Positions 40,399-48,445 of a stretch of DNA of 64,000 nt are shown here, one piece after another. This stretch comes from Cellulomonas xylanilytica (GTDB lineage: Bacteria > Actinomycetota > Actinomycetes > Actinomycetales > Cellulomonadaceae). A program made the position numbers and the translations under genes. The notes under the pieces are model-generated. The model had not been told where the DNA came from. It saw only the letters and a list, made by a program, of their open reading frames with translations, and did not search any database. The DNA is taken from contig NZ_BJUB01000002.1 of assembly GCF_007989805.1 (NCBI RefSeq), positions 124,001-188,000 on the forward strand. The letters are read 5' to 3'. Every line of letters begins with the position of its first letter. Within the stretch, counting starts at the first letter, position 1.

Positions 40399-40785
40399 AT
40401 GACCCGACCACTGATGATCCTCATCGCCGGCCCGTACCGCTCCGGCACAGGCGACGACCCCGACCTCATGGCGCAGAACCTCGAACGGCTCGAGGAGGCC
40501 GCGTGGCCCGTCTTCCGCAGCGGCCACCTCCCGATGATCGGCGAGTGGGTGGCGCTCCCGGTGCTCAGCAGCGCGGGAGCCGCCGGTCCGCTCAGCCCGC
40601 TCGCGCAGGAGGTCATGTACCCGACCGCCGAGCGCCTGCTGCAGCACTGTGACGCGGTCCTCCGGCTGGAGGGAGAGTCGACCGGCGCCGACCAGGACGT
40701 CAAGATCGCGCAAGAACGTGGGCTTCCGGTCTATCACCGCGTCGAGGACATCCCCGGCTTCGTCGCCGAGGAACTGCCCGGCTGA
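40399..40785 (+). CDS. DUF4406 protein, nucleoside 2-deoxyribosyltransferase-like
   Basis: 128 aa. LMILIAGPYRSG at residues 5-16 and GADQDVKIAQERGLPVY at about 100-116 match the DUF4406/nucleoside deoxyribosyltransferase-like fold. Members are suspected to act on nucleotide sugars or nucleobases; the substrate is unknown. DeoR control across a palindrome fits a sugar or nucleoside signal. The gene begins at the -10 with no leader. The 190 bases after it up to the tRNA show no gene or clear element. Confidence 0.78.
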   Translation: MTRPLMILIAGPYRSGTGDDPDLMAQNLERLEEAAWPVFRSGHLPMIGEWVALPVLSSAGAAGPLSPLAQEVMYPTAERLLQHCDAVLRLEGESTGADQDVKIAQERGLPVYHRVEDIPGFVAEELPG

Positions 40786-40975
40786 GGCGGCGGCGGGCCA
40801 CGTCCCTGTGCTGAGCGAGTTCGTCGGGCAGGAGCCCGACAGTGCCGCGCACGACCTGGGCGCCCTTGGACCGGCGTGTCGTAGGGTCTCCGTCGAAGGC
40901 GATGGGCCACTCGGTGGTACCCGAACCACACGGGATTCGTCCCGGGGTTCCCCCACCGACTCTCCCCGTCTCTCC

Positions 40976-41048
40976 GGGCCTCTAGCTCAATTGGCAGAGC
41001 AGCGGACTTTTAATCCGCGGGTTGTGGGTTCGATCCCCACGGGGCCCA
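40976..41048 (+). tRNA. tRNA-Lys (anticodon UUU)
   Basis: A complete 73-base cloverleaf. Acceptor GGGCCTC pairs with GGGGCCC, the D arm contains AGCTCAATTGGCAGAGC, the anticodon loop CTTTTAA carries TTT in a stem GCGGA/TCCGC, and the T arm has GTGGGTTCGATCCCCAC. The discriminator is A and no CCA is encoded. No other tRNA is adjacent. Confidence 0.97.
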
Positions 41049-41067
41049 CCGGGCACACACGACATGA

Positions 41068-41098
41068 CGACGGCCGACGCGTGATGCGTCGGCCGTCG
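41068..41098. terminator. 13-bp perfect hairpin between tRNA-Lys and the GH76 gene
   Basis: CGACGGCCGACGC pairs with GCGTCGGCCGTCG around the five-base loop GTGAT. It lies 20 bases after the tRNA and 11 bases after the stop of the convergent mannanase gene, so it can end both transcripts. No U-run follows, as is common in actinobacteria. Confidence 0.7.
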
Positions 41099-41108
41099 CT
41101 GTCCGTGC

Positions 41109-42308
41109 TCAGTACAGGGTCGAGGCGAGACCTCGCGGCCACGCCAGGGTGGCGAAGATCTGCACGGCGGCGGACTGGTCGAGCAGGGTGGTGGAGTCGG
41201 ACTCGTCGAGGACCAGGAACAGGTCGGTCTCGGGATCACGGACGTCGCGCCACAAGTGGTCGGCGTACGCCTGCTGGGCGTCCCGGTAGGTGTGCCCGCC
41301 GGTCACCGACTCGAGCAGCATCAGGTTCTTGAAGTAGATCGAGTTGAAGAAGATCGGCTGGTCCTCCAGCCGGGTCCCCTCGGAGTAGAACGCCAGCGAC
41401 GCCTCGGCCAGGGCCGTGGCCTTGTCGAGGTAGGTCGCGTCGCCCGTGGCCTGGTAGAGCAGGGTGTAGGTGCCGATCGGCGTGCCCTGGTTGTACGACC
41501 ACTGGGTCCTGTCGATGCTGCCGTCGAGCTTGATGTTGTCCCAGAACAGGCCGTTCGGGGCCAGCAGGGTGCCCTCGACCCACTCGACGCTGCGCTTGGC
41601 CCAGTCGAGGTACGACTCGTCGCCGGTGATCAGGTAGAGGCGGGTGGCCAGCTGCGCCCCGGGGAACGTGGAGACCGTGTTGCGGTCCTGGCTCCAGGGG
41701 GCCTGCGTCCAGTAGACGCCGCCGGGCGAGGGGTGCGTGGGGTCCTCGTCCCAGCCGGACTCGACCAGCGCGAAGATCTCCTTGGCCCGGTCGAGCGCGG
41801 CGTCGTCGCCGGTCTGCAGGTACTCCTGCACCTTGGCGAGCGCGACCCACTCGTTGTCGTCGTAGAACATGTCGCCGCCCTGGCCGTAGGGGGCGCGGAC
41901 GTACGAGTCGTAGCCGGGCAGCCCGGTGCTGCCGCCGGTCTCGTTCCAGTAGCGCTCCTGGCCCACCTTGCGGTCGGCGAGGTCGTCGCGGAACTCGCGC
42001 CCGGCGCGGCCGGGCAGGCCGGTCAGGTCGAGGGTGGCGATGTGCGCCTGGGAGAACGGCCACTCGAACGAGTACTGCCGGTCCTCCGCCGTCGGCTCGG
42101 TGCGCTCGAGGTACAGGCCCGAGCCGTCGTCGACGTAGAGGTGCTCCTGCATCGCCTCGTAGGCGGCGATGGCGCGTGCCGCGTTCCGCGGCTGGCCGGG
42201 GCTGTTCTCGTGGCCCGGGCCGGCCACCGCGGGGACCGCCCCCATGGTCACGGCCAGCGCCGCGCCCGTGACGAGCGCCGTGGTCTGGATCAGTCGTGTC
42301 AGCTTCAT
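41109..42308 (-). CDS. Secreted glycoside hydrolase family 76 (alpha-1,6-mannanase-like)
   Basis: 399 aa with a signal peptide (KLTRLIQTTALVTGAALAVTM, cleavage near AVAG at residue 30). Catalytic Asp pair D150-D151 is in MFYDDNEWVALA, the hallmark of GH76 enzymes that cut alpha-1,6-mannan backbones of yeast cell walls or of mycobacterial-type mannans. The rest is an (alpha/alpha)6 barrel with YWTQAPWSQ and SVEWVEGTLLAPNGLFWDN. The ATG follows GGAGTGGGAG. Controlled by the divergent GntR-LacI repressor through a palindrome between -35 and -10. Confidence 0.9.
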   Translation of the reverse strand: MKLTRLIQTTALVTGAALAVTMGAVPAVAGPGHENSPGQPRNAARAIAAYEAMQEHLYVDDGSGLYLERTEPTAEDRQYSFEWPFSQAHIATLDLTGLPGRAGREFRDDLADRKVGQERYWNETGGSTGLPGYDSYVRAPYGQGGDMFYDDNEWVALAKVQEYLQTGDDAALDRAKEIFALVESGWDEDPTHPSPGGVYWTQAPWSQDRNTVSTFPGAQLATRLYLITGDESYLDWAKRSVEWVEGTLLAPNGLFWDNIKLDGSIDRTQWSYNQGTPIGTYTLLYQATGDATYLDKATALAEASLAFYSEGTRLEDQPIFFNSIYFKNLMLLESVTGGHTYRDAQQAYADHLWRDVRDPETDLFLVLDESDSTTLLDQSAAVQIFATLAWPRGLASTLY

Positions 42309-42360
42309 TGCTCCCACTCCGTCGCAAAGGATCCGTTCTGAGCATGTTCGAGCGGTTCTC

Positions 42361-42388
42361 AATATATCCAGCATCTGGAGGAATACAA
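42361..42388 (-). promoter_or_regulatory. Promoter of the GH76 gene with operator inside the spacer
   Basis: On the minus strand -35 TTGTAT (42388-42383) and -10 TATATT (42366-42361) are 16 bases apart. Within that spacer the palindrome TCCAGATGCTGGA (42379-42367) sits exactly where a bound repressor would block polymerase. The divergent GntR-LacI gene starts 60 bases away and is the obvious binder. Confidence 0.6.
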
Positions 42389-42447
42389 GGTGTGCTAGAT
42401 ATCCACTGACGGCCCGGACGCGAGGCCCGTGAGCACAGGAGCCGGAC

Positions 42448-43533
42448 GTGGACTCGACGCTGTACACGCAGGTGTTCGAGACGCTGCGTGCGCGCATCGA
42501 GGCCGGCGAGCTGGAGGTCGGCCACAAGCTGCCGACGCAGGGCGAGCTCGCCGGCTCGTTCGGCGTCTCGGTGATCACCATCAAGCACGCGCTCGCGCTG
42601 CTGCACGACGCCGGCTACATCGAGCGCCGCCCGCGGATCGGGTCGGTGGTCGTGAGCGCCGTCCCCACCCGGTCGGCGCCGCGGGCCCTGCCGACGATCG
42701 GCGCCATCCTGACCAACTTCGACGACAGCTTCGGCACCCGCGTGCTGCACGGGCTGCTCGACGCGAGCATCGGCGTCGCGAACGTGACCCTGTCGCGGAC
42801 CGAGGGCCACCACGACCGCGAGCAGCAGCTCATCGCGCAGTACGAGGGCCTCGACGGGCTCATCCTGCTGCCGTCGTCGTCCGACTGGATCCCGCCCGCG
42901 ATCCTCGAGCTCGTGCACCAGAAGCACCCGCTGGTCATCCTCGACCGCCTGCTGGTGGGCCTGCCCATCTCGACGGTCTGCTCGGACCACGTGGGAGCCG
43001 GGCGGCAGGCGGCCGAGCACCTGTTCGCGCTCGGGCACCGTGACATCGGGCTGGTGACCTCCGCCGGGCACGTCTCCTCCCTCGACGACCGGCACTCCGG
43101 CTTCGTGTTCGCGCACGCCGCCCGCGGCTACGCGTTCGACCCGCGCCACGAGTTCCGCGACGTCCGCTCGACCGTTCCCCACGCGACGGCCTCGATGGAC
43201 GACGACGTCTCCGCGCTCAAGGAGTTCGTCAAGGCGACCCCCGAGCTGACCGGGTTCGTCGGCGGGGAGTACTCCGTCAGCCTGCTGCTGCGCCGGGCGT
43301 GCCTCGAGCTCGGGATGCGGGTGCCGCAGGACGTCTCGATCGTCTCGCTCGACTCCCCCGACAACGCCTACGACGACGCCGCGCAGGTGTTCACGCACGT
43401 GTCGCAGGACGAGCCGGGCCTGGGCCGTGCCGCCCTGTCCGGGGTGCTCGCCCAGCTCGCCGAGCCGGGGGCGATCGTCAAGACGGTCCTGCCGACCACC
43501 CTGGTGCCCGGCGAGACGACGGCGGCGCGCTGA
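42448..43533 (+). CDS. GntR-type winged helix fused to a LacI-type sensor domain, mannan repressor candidate
   Basis: 361 aa. Residues 1-70 form a GntR winged helix (YTQVFETLRARIEAGELEVG, SFGVSVITIKHALALLHDAGY), residues 80-361 a LacI/PBP sugar sensor (LPTIGAILTNF, DGLILLPSSSD, AAEHLFALGHRDIGLV). This is the AraR/GntR-LacI chimera type that responds to free sugars. AGGAG lies eight bases before the GTG. Direct neighbour and opposite direction to the GH76 mannanase make a mannan-derived inducer likely. Confidence 0.85.
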   Translation: MDSTLYTQVFETLRARIEAGELEVGHKLPTQGELAGSFGVSVITIKHALALLHDAGYIERRPRIGSVVVSAVPTRSAPRALPTIGAILTNFDDSFGTRVLHGLLDASIGVANVTLSRTEGHHDREQQLIAQYEGLDGLILLPSSSDWIPPAILELVHQKHPLVILDRLLVGLPISTVCSDHVGAGRQAAEHLFALGHRDIGLVTSAGHVSSLDDRHSGFVFAHAARGYAFDPRHEFRDVRSTVPHATASMDDDVSALKEFVKATPELTGFVGGEYSVSLLLRRACLELGMRVPQDVSIVSLDSPDNAYDDAAQVFTHVSQDEPGLGRAALSGVLAQLAEPGAIVKTVLPTTLVPGETTAAR

Positions 43534-43659
43534 TCCGCAGGTCAGCGGCTGTCCCCGGCGGTTCTCCCCTGGGCGAACAGCCGATCCGGAATGGTCCCGC
43601 CGGGGCGGCGGTTCGGATGGGCAGCACACGATCAACCCACGGAGACGAGGTCTGCCCCC

Positions 43660-43893
43660 ATGACGACCGCCACCACCATCAACCACGCCACGACCGCGCT
43701 CACGCGGCAGGACCGCTGCGACCGCTGCGGCGCGCAGGCGTTCGTGAAGGCGACGATCCCCACGGCGGACGGGATGGAGCTGCTGTTCTGCGGCCACCAC
43801 TTCCGCGCCCACGAGCTCAAGCTCGTCGCGGCCGGCGCGACGATCCAGGACGAGCGGCACCGGATCGGCGAGCAGGCCCCCGAGCGCGTCTGA
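43660..43893 (+). CDS. DUF7455-type small zinc-binding protein
   Basis: 77 aa. RCDRCGAQAFVKATIP and then LLFCGHHFRAHELKL give Cys-Cys and Cys-His-His ligands for one zinc ion, a pattern of small actinobacterial proteins usually found beside sigma or housekeeping genes. ATG at 43660 is chosen since GAGG lies 11 bases before; a longer frame upstream has no such site. Role unknown. Confidence 0.78.
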   Translation: MTTATTINHATTALTRQDRCDRCGAQAFVKATIPTADGMELLFCGHHFRAHELKLVAAGATIQDERHRIGEQAPERV

Positions 43894-43903
43894 CACGTTT
43901 CCG

Positions 43904-43909
43904 TAGCCT
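43904..43909 (+). promoter_or_regulatory. -10 element TAGCCT of the acetyltransferase gene
   Basis: TAGCCT ends 6 bases before the ATG at 43916, so the mRNA is probably leaderless. Confidence 0.45.
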
Positions 43910-43915
43910 GGGTGG

Positions 43916-44485
43916 ATGGCCATCGAGGTGCACTCCGCCGTCGGGCGGTACGACGACTTCTACGAGGTCGTCGGCGTGAAGAAGCCGGGCGGCGCCGGCT
44001 GCTGGTGCATGGCGTTCCGCGACAGCCGCGTGCCCAACGACGGCCGCGCCCAGTACATGCGCGACGAGTGCTCCGCCGAGCCGGGCCCGGGGGTGCTGGC
44101 GTACGTGGACGGTGAGGTGGCGGGCTGGTGCTCGGTGGCCCCGCGGAGCACCTACCGCCGGCTGATGAGCTCGCGGACCATCCCGTTCGTCGACGACCGC
44201 GACGCCTGGAGCATCGTCTGCTTCGTCGTCCGGCCGCCGTTCCGGCGCCGCGGGCTCATGCACGAGCTGCTGGAGGGGGCGGTCGCGCACGCCGCCGCGC
44301 ACGGCGCCGAGGTGGTCGAGGGGTACCCCGTCACGGTCGACGGCGACGAGCGGGTCGACGTCATCTCCGGGTACGTCGGGACGAGCCGCCTGTTCCAGGC
44401 GGCAGGGTTCAGCCAGGCGTCGGAGACGACCGGGCACAGCGGCGGCCGGCCCCGCGTGATCATGCGACGGGAGCTGGCCCGGTGA
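43916..44485 (+). CDS. GNAT-family acetyltransferase
   Basis: 189 aa. The acetyl-CoA loop VVRPPFRRRGLMHELLEGAV at about residues 100-120 is clear. The N-terminal CWCMAFRD and VNDGRAQYM pieces resemble a GNAT group that carries extra Cys residues; its substrate is unknown. The following gene overlaps in GTGA, so they form an operon. Confidence 0.85.
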   Translation: MAIEVHSAVGRYDDFYEVVGVKKPGGAGCWCMAFRDSRVPNDGRAQYMRDECSAEPGPGVLAYVDGEVAGWCSVAPRSTYRRLMSSRTIPFVDDRDAWSIVCFVVRPPFRRRGLMHELLEGAVAHAAAHGAEVVEGYPVTVDGDERVDVISGYVGTSRLFQAAGFSQASETTGHSGGRPRVIMRRELAR

Positions 44486-45045
44486 CCGACGACGCGGCGC
44501 TGCGCGGCCGGCTGCTCGTCGCGACCCCGCGGCTGCGGGAGCCCACCTTCCACCGCACCGTCCTCCTGCTGCTCGACCACGGCCCGGACGGCGCGATCGG
44601 GGTGGTCCTCAACCGCCCGTCGACGGTGGACGTCGGGGTCGTGCTGCCCGACTGGCAGGACCACGTCAGCGAACCTCCGCGGCTGTTCCACGGCGGCCCG
44701 GTCGGCCTCGACGGCGCGATGGGCGTGGCGGTGCTCCCCCGCGGCGTCGGGCAGTCGCCGGAGGTCGACCGCCTGACGGGCCGGTTCGGCCTGGTCGACC
44801 TGGACGCGGACCCCACGGCCGTGGCGCCGCACGTCGGTGGCGTCCGGGTGTTCGCCGGGCACGCCGGGTGGGGTGCCGGGCAGCTCGAGGACGAGCTGGC
44901 GGAGCGCGCCTGGTATGTGGTCGACGCCGTCCCGGACGACGTGCTCACGTCCGAGCCCCACCAGCTGTGGCGCCGCGTGCTGCGGCGCCAGGGCGGCGAC
45001 CTGGCGATCGTGTCGACGTTCGCGGAGGACGCCAGCCTGAACTGA
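44482..45045 (+). CDS. YqgE/AlgH family protein (UPF0301)
   Basis: 187 aa. RGRLLVATPRLREPTFHRTVLLLLDH, GAIGVVLNRPS, LFHGGPV and VRVFAGHAGWGAGQLEDEL are the conserved blocks of the YqgE/AlgH fold, widespread and linked to regulation of exopolysaccharide but without known biochemistry. GTG start overlapping the acetyltransferase. Length is the family norm. Confidence 0.93.
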   Translation: MTDDAALRGRLLVATPRLREPTFHRTVLLLLDHGPDGAIGVVLNRPSTVDVGVVLPDWQDHVSEPPRLFHGGPVGLDGAMGVAVLPRGVGQSPEVDRLTGRFGLVDLDADPTAVAPHVGGVRVFAGHAGWGAGQLEDELAERAWYVVDAVPDDVLTSEPHQLWRRVLRRQGGDLAIVSTFAEDASLN

Positions 45046-45102
45046 GGCGCTCGCTGTGCCAGGATCACCCGAGCACCTGGCACCACCGACGAGGGAGAAC
45101 TG

Positions 45103-46050
45103 ATGGCTGGCGGTCTGGCCGCGCTACTGGACGACATCGCCGCGCTGGCGAAGCTCGCTGCGGCGTCGGTCGACGACGTGGGCGCGGCGGCGGGACGGGC
45201 GAGCGCGAAGGCGGCGGGCGTCGTCATCGACGACACGGCCGTGACGCCGCGGTACGTCCACGGGTTCCAGCCGCAGCGCGAGCTGCCGATCGTCCGCAAG
45301 ATCGCCGTCGGGTCGCTGCGCAACAAGCTGCTGTTCATCCTCCCGGCCGCGCTGCTGCTCAGCCAGTTCCTGCCGTGGCTTCTGACCCCGATCCTCATGG
45401 TCGGCGGCACGTACCTGGCGTACGAGGGTGCCGAGAAGATCTACGAGCTGATCACCGGGCACGCCAAGGAGCACACGACCACCCCGGTGGCCGTCCAGGG
45501 CGAGGACACCGAGAAGTCGATGGTGCGCGGAGCGATCCGCACGGACTTCATCCTGTCCGCCGAGATCATGGTGATCGCCCTCAACGAGGTGGCCGACGAG
45601 CCGTTCCTGTCCCGCACGATCATCCTGGCGGTCGTCGCGCTGGCGATCACCGTGCTCGTCTACGGGGTGGTCGCGCTCATCGTGAAGATGGACGACATCG
45701 GCCTGCACCTCGCGCAGCGGCGCAACGGTGCGGTCGCCGGGATCGGCCGTGGGCTCGTCCTGGCGATGCCGAAGGTGCTGTCGGTGCTGTCGACGGTCGG
45801 CATCGTCGCGATGCTGTGGGTCGGTGGGCACATCCTCCTGGCGGGGGTCGACGAGCTCGGCTGGCACGCCCCGATCGACCTGCTGCACCACCTGGAGGAG
45901 GCCGTCGTCGGCGTCCCGGGTGTGGGCGGCCTGCTGTCCTGGCTCATCGACACCCTGGGCTCCGCGCTGGTCGGGCTCGTGGTCGGTGCCGTGGTCGTCG
46001 CGATCATGCACGTCATCCCGAAGCGCCGGAAGGCCGAGCCCGCGCACTGA
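45103..46050 (+). CDS. DUF808 (YedI-like) membrane protein
   Basis: 315 aa with four or five helices. MAGGLAALLDDIAALAKLAA at the start, RNKLLFILPAALLLSQF and YLAYEGAEKIYE identify the DUF808 family, including the KxxDDxA-like cytoplasmic start. The gene is conserved in proteobacteria and actinobacteria with no assigned function. A GGGAG site precedes the ATG. Confidence 0.92.
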   Translation: MAGGLAALLDDIAALAKLAAASVDDVGAAAGRASAKAAGVVIDDTAVTPRYVHGFQPQRELPIVRKIAVGSLRNKLLFILPAALLLSQFLPWLLTPILMVGGTYLAYEGAEKIYELITGHAKEHTTTPVAVQGEDTEKSMVRGAIRTDFILSAEIMVIALNEVADEPFLSRTIILAVVALAITVLVYGVVALIVKMDDIGLHLAQRRNGAVAGIGRGLVLAMPKVLSVLSTVGIVAMLWVGGHILLAGVDELGWHAPIDLLHHLEEAVVGVPGVGGLLSWLIDTLGSALVGLVVGAVVVAIMHVIPKRRKAEPAH

Positions 46051-46066
46051 CCGGCGCTGCTCACGG

Positions 46067-46987
46067 TCAGCCCGCGGCCAGCCCCCACGTGCCCGACCAG
46101 GACTCCCCCGGTGCGAGCGTCACGACGTCGGCGCCGGACCGGAACGCGTGGGGCGGGCAGGTCATGGGCTCGACGGCCAGGGAGCGCCGTTGCCGCTCGA
46201 CGGGGAGCACCCCGTCGGCGGAGTAGACCATGACGTACGGGAACGACTCGTCGACCCACAGCTGGACGCCGTCGGCGCTCACCGGGTCGGTCAGGCGGAC
46301 GACGGCACGCCCGTCGGCACCCCGGACTAGGTCACCGAACACGGTGTCCAGCACGGTCGGACCCACGGCCCGCGCGGAGCGGAAGTCGAGATCGGTGCCC
46401 GTCACGCCGACCGGCTCGGGCCGCCGGTCGCGGTCGGCCGGGACCGGGGAGTGGGTGCGCGCGGGGACCAGCAGCTCGAGCCCGTCGACGGGTGCGCCGA
46501 GGCCGAGGTACGGGTGGAAGCCCATCCCGAACGGGGCGGGCTCGGTGCCGGTGTTGGTGGCGGACGAGGCGACGGTCAGTCCGTGCCGGTCGAGGTGGTA
46601 CCCCACCTGCAGCGTCAGCTCCCACGCGAACCCCGGCTGCGGGCGCAGCACGCAGGCCAGCACGACGTCGTGCTCGGTGAAGGACACCTCGGTCCAGTCG
46701 AGCCAGCGGACCATCCCGTGGATCGCGTTGCCACGCTCCGGCTCGTCCATCGCGACCTGGCACGTGCGGCCGCCGAACGTGTACCTGCCGTCAGCGATGC
46801 GGTTGGGGAAGGGCGCGAGCACCTGCCCCCGGCCGTCGGGCGCGCGCTCGGCCTCGTCGTAGCCGTCGAGCACCGGGCGCCCGTCGAACGTGCACTCGCG
46901 CAGCCCGGCACCGACCTGGGTGACGACCGCCTCGTGGCCGGCAGCCATGATGCGGTACTGCCTCCCGGACGGTGGCGTGCCCCGCAT
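46067..46987 (-). CDS. Aldose 1-epimerase family protein (mutarotase)
   Basis: 306 aa. The galactose-mutarotase fold shows PNRIADGRYTFGG, then NAIHGMVR with the catalytic His candidate, FGMGFHPYLG with the second His and VEPMTCPP with the Glu. It interconverts sugar anomers, fitting the sugar-using loci around. Signal peptide absent, so intracellular. GAGGAG precedes the ATG by 4 bases. Convergent with the DUF808 gene, 16 bases apart. Confidence 0.9.
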   Translation of the reverse strand: MRGTPPSGRQYRIMAAGHEAVVTQVGAGLRECTFDGRPVLDGYDEAERAPDGRGQVLAPFPNRIADGRYTFGGRTCQVAMDEPERGNAIHGMVRWLDWTEVSFTEHDVVLACVLRPQPGFAWELTLQVGYHLDRHGLTVASSATNTGTEPAPFGMGFHPYLGLGAPVDGLELLVPARTHSPVPADRDRRPEPVGVTGTDLDFRSARAVGPTVLDTVFGDLVRGADGRAVVRLTDPVSADGVQLWVDESFPYVMVYSADGVLPVERQRRSLAVEPMTCPPHAFRSGADVVTLAPGESWSGTWGLAAG

Positions 46988-47068
46988 GGTGTCTCCTCGT
47001 CTGCGCCGTTCATGCCCCTGATCAGGACACGCGCCAACGTAGCCGACGACGAGCGCGTGGTGGCCCGA

Positions 47069-47074
47069 CACAAT
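47069..47074 (+). promoter_or_regulatory. -10-like CACAAT of the antiporter gene
   Basis: CACAAT ends 7 bases before the ATG at 47082 and overlaps an in-frame ATG at 47073. If it is the -10, the gene starts at 47082 and the message has no leader. Confidence 0.4.
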
Positions 47075-47081
47075 GGCGGGC

Positions 47082-48305
47082 ATGGAGCTCGGGTTCACCG
47101 CCGGCATCGCCGCCATCGTCCTGCTCGGCGTGCTGGGCCAGCTCCTCGGCCACGCGGTGCGGGTCCCGTCGATCATCGTGCTGCTCGCGCTCGGTCTGCT
47201 GGCCGGTCCCGTCCTCGGCTGGGTGGACCCGGACGCGCTGCTGGGCGACGCCCTGTTCCCGCTGGTCTCCATGGCCGTGGGGCTGCTGCTGTTCGAGGAG
47301 TCCCTCAAGCTCGACTTCTCGCGGCTGCACGGCGGCGCACGGCGTCCCGTCCTCGGGCTGGTCACCACCGGCGCCATCGTCACCGGGATCTGCACCACGC
47401 TGCTCGCGCAGTGGGTGTTCGGGCTGCCCTTCAGCCGCGCGGCGGTCATCGGGGCGATCCTCATCGTCTCCGGGCCGACGGTCGTCGGTCCCCTGCTCGC
47501 GGTGATCCGGCCCAAGCAGCCGCTCGAGTCGGTGCTGGCGTTCGAGGGCATCTTCATCGACCCGATCGGCGCGACCGTCGCGCTGAGCATGGTGCACCTC
47601 GCGCTGCACAAGAGCGGCACCGGGCTGGGCATGACGGCCCTCGTCGGCATCGTCACCGGAATCGTGTGCGCCGCGGCCTACCTGCTGATCGTCCGCTCCG
47701 GCCGCGTGCCGCCGGCCACCCACGTCGCGCTCGGGGTCGCGGTCGCGCTCACCGCGTTCGCGGTGGCGGAGTCCGTCGGGGAGGAGTCCGGTCTGTGGGC
47801 GACGACGGCCCTCGGGGTCGCACTGGCCAACCAGCCGTGGGTGCGCCTGGACGCGCTGCACGAGTTCGGCAGTCACGTGGGCATGCTCCTGATCGGCTCG
47901 CTCTTCATCGTCCTCGCCGCCCGCATCGACCTCGACGCCCTCGTCCGGTTCCTGCCGGCCACGCTCGTCCTGCTCGCGTTCCTGGTGCTGGGCGTCCGGC
48001 CCCTGGCCGCCGGGCTCGCCACGATGCGCACCGCGCTGTCCCGGCCGGAGCGGGCGATGGTCGCCTGGATGGCGCCGCGAGGCATCGTGGCGGCGTCCAC
48101 GGCGAGCGTCTTCGCGTTGCAGTTCGATGACGCCGGGGAGCCGTTCCCCGAGCTCGTGCCGGTCGTCTTCGGCGTCGTGCTGCTCACCGCGATCGTCTAC
48201 GGGAGCACAGGTCCGCTGGTCGCACGCCTGCTGGGAGTGCGAGCCACCGAGGTCGAGCCGATCGACGAGGACGGCGTGCCGCGAACAATCTCCGGACGAT
48301 CGTGA
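47082..48305 (+). CDS. CPA1-type cation:proton antiporter
   Basis: 407 aa with about twelve helices. Signature blocks VSGPTVVGPLLAVIRP, AFEGIFIDPIGATVAL and WMAPRGIVAASTASVFAL are typical of NhaP-type sodium or potassium/proton antiporters; the Asp in FIDPIGA is the expected ion-binding residue. A slightly longer reading from ATG 47073 adds three residues. Alone in its transcript; role is pH and salt homeostasis. Confidence 0.92.
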   Translation: MELGFTAGIAAIVLLGVLGQLLGHAVRVPSIIVLLALGLLAGPVLGWVDPDALLGDALFPLVSMAVGLLLFEESLKLDFSRLHGGARRPVLGLVTTGAIVTGICTTLLAQWVFGLPFSRAAVIGAILIVSGPTVVGPLLAVIRPKQPLESVLAFEGIFIDPIGATVALSMVHLALHKSGTGLGMTALVGIVTGIVCAAAYLLIVRSGRVPPATHVALGVAVALTAFAVAESVGEESGLWATTALGVALANQPWVRLDALHEFGSHVGMLLIGSLFIVLAARIDLDALVRFLPATLVLLAFLVLGVRPLAAGLATMRTALSRPERAMVAWMAPRGIVAASTASVFALQFDDAGEPFPELVPVVFGVVLLTAIVYGSTGPLVARLLGVRATEVEPIDEDGVPRTISGRS

Positions 48306-48343
48306 CCATCCCGAGATATGGATGTTACTTCCCGGTAAGACCC

Positions 48344-48372
48344 TCGACATGCGTGACGCATCGGTGTGCTAC
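48344..48372 (+). promoter_or_regulatory. Possible regulated promoter of the peptide-type ABC operon
   Basis: TCGACA (48344-48349) is a fair -35, with TGCTAC 17 bases later as a weak -10. The perfect inverted repeat ATGCGT-G-ACGCAT (48349-48361) lies between them. No regulator gene is adjacent, so the binder is unknown. Confidence 0.35.
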
Positions 48373-48445
48373 CCATAGCCCACTGAGAAACAGCCGACGG
48401 GCCCGCTTCGACGCGCGCCCGCGGCCCTGACAGAAGAGGTAGCGC

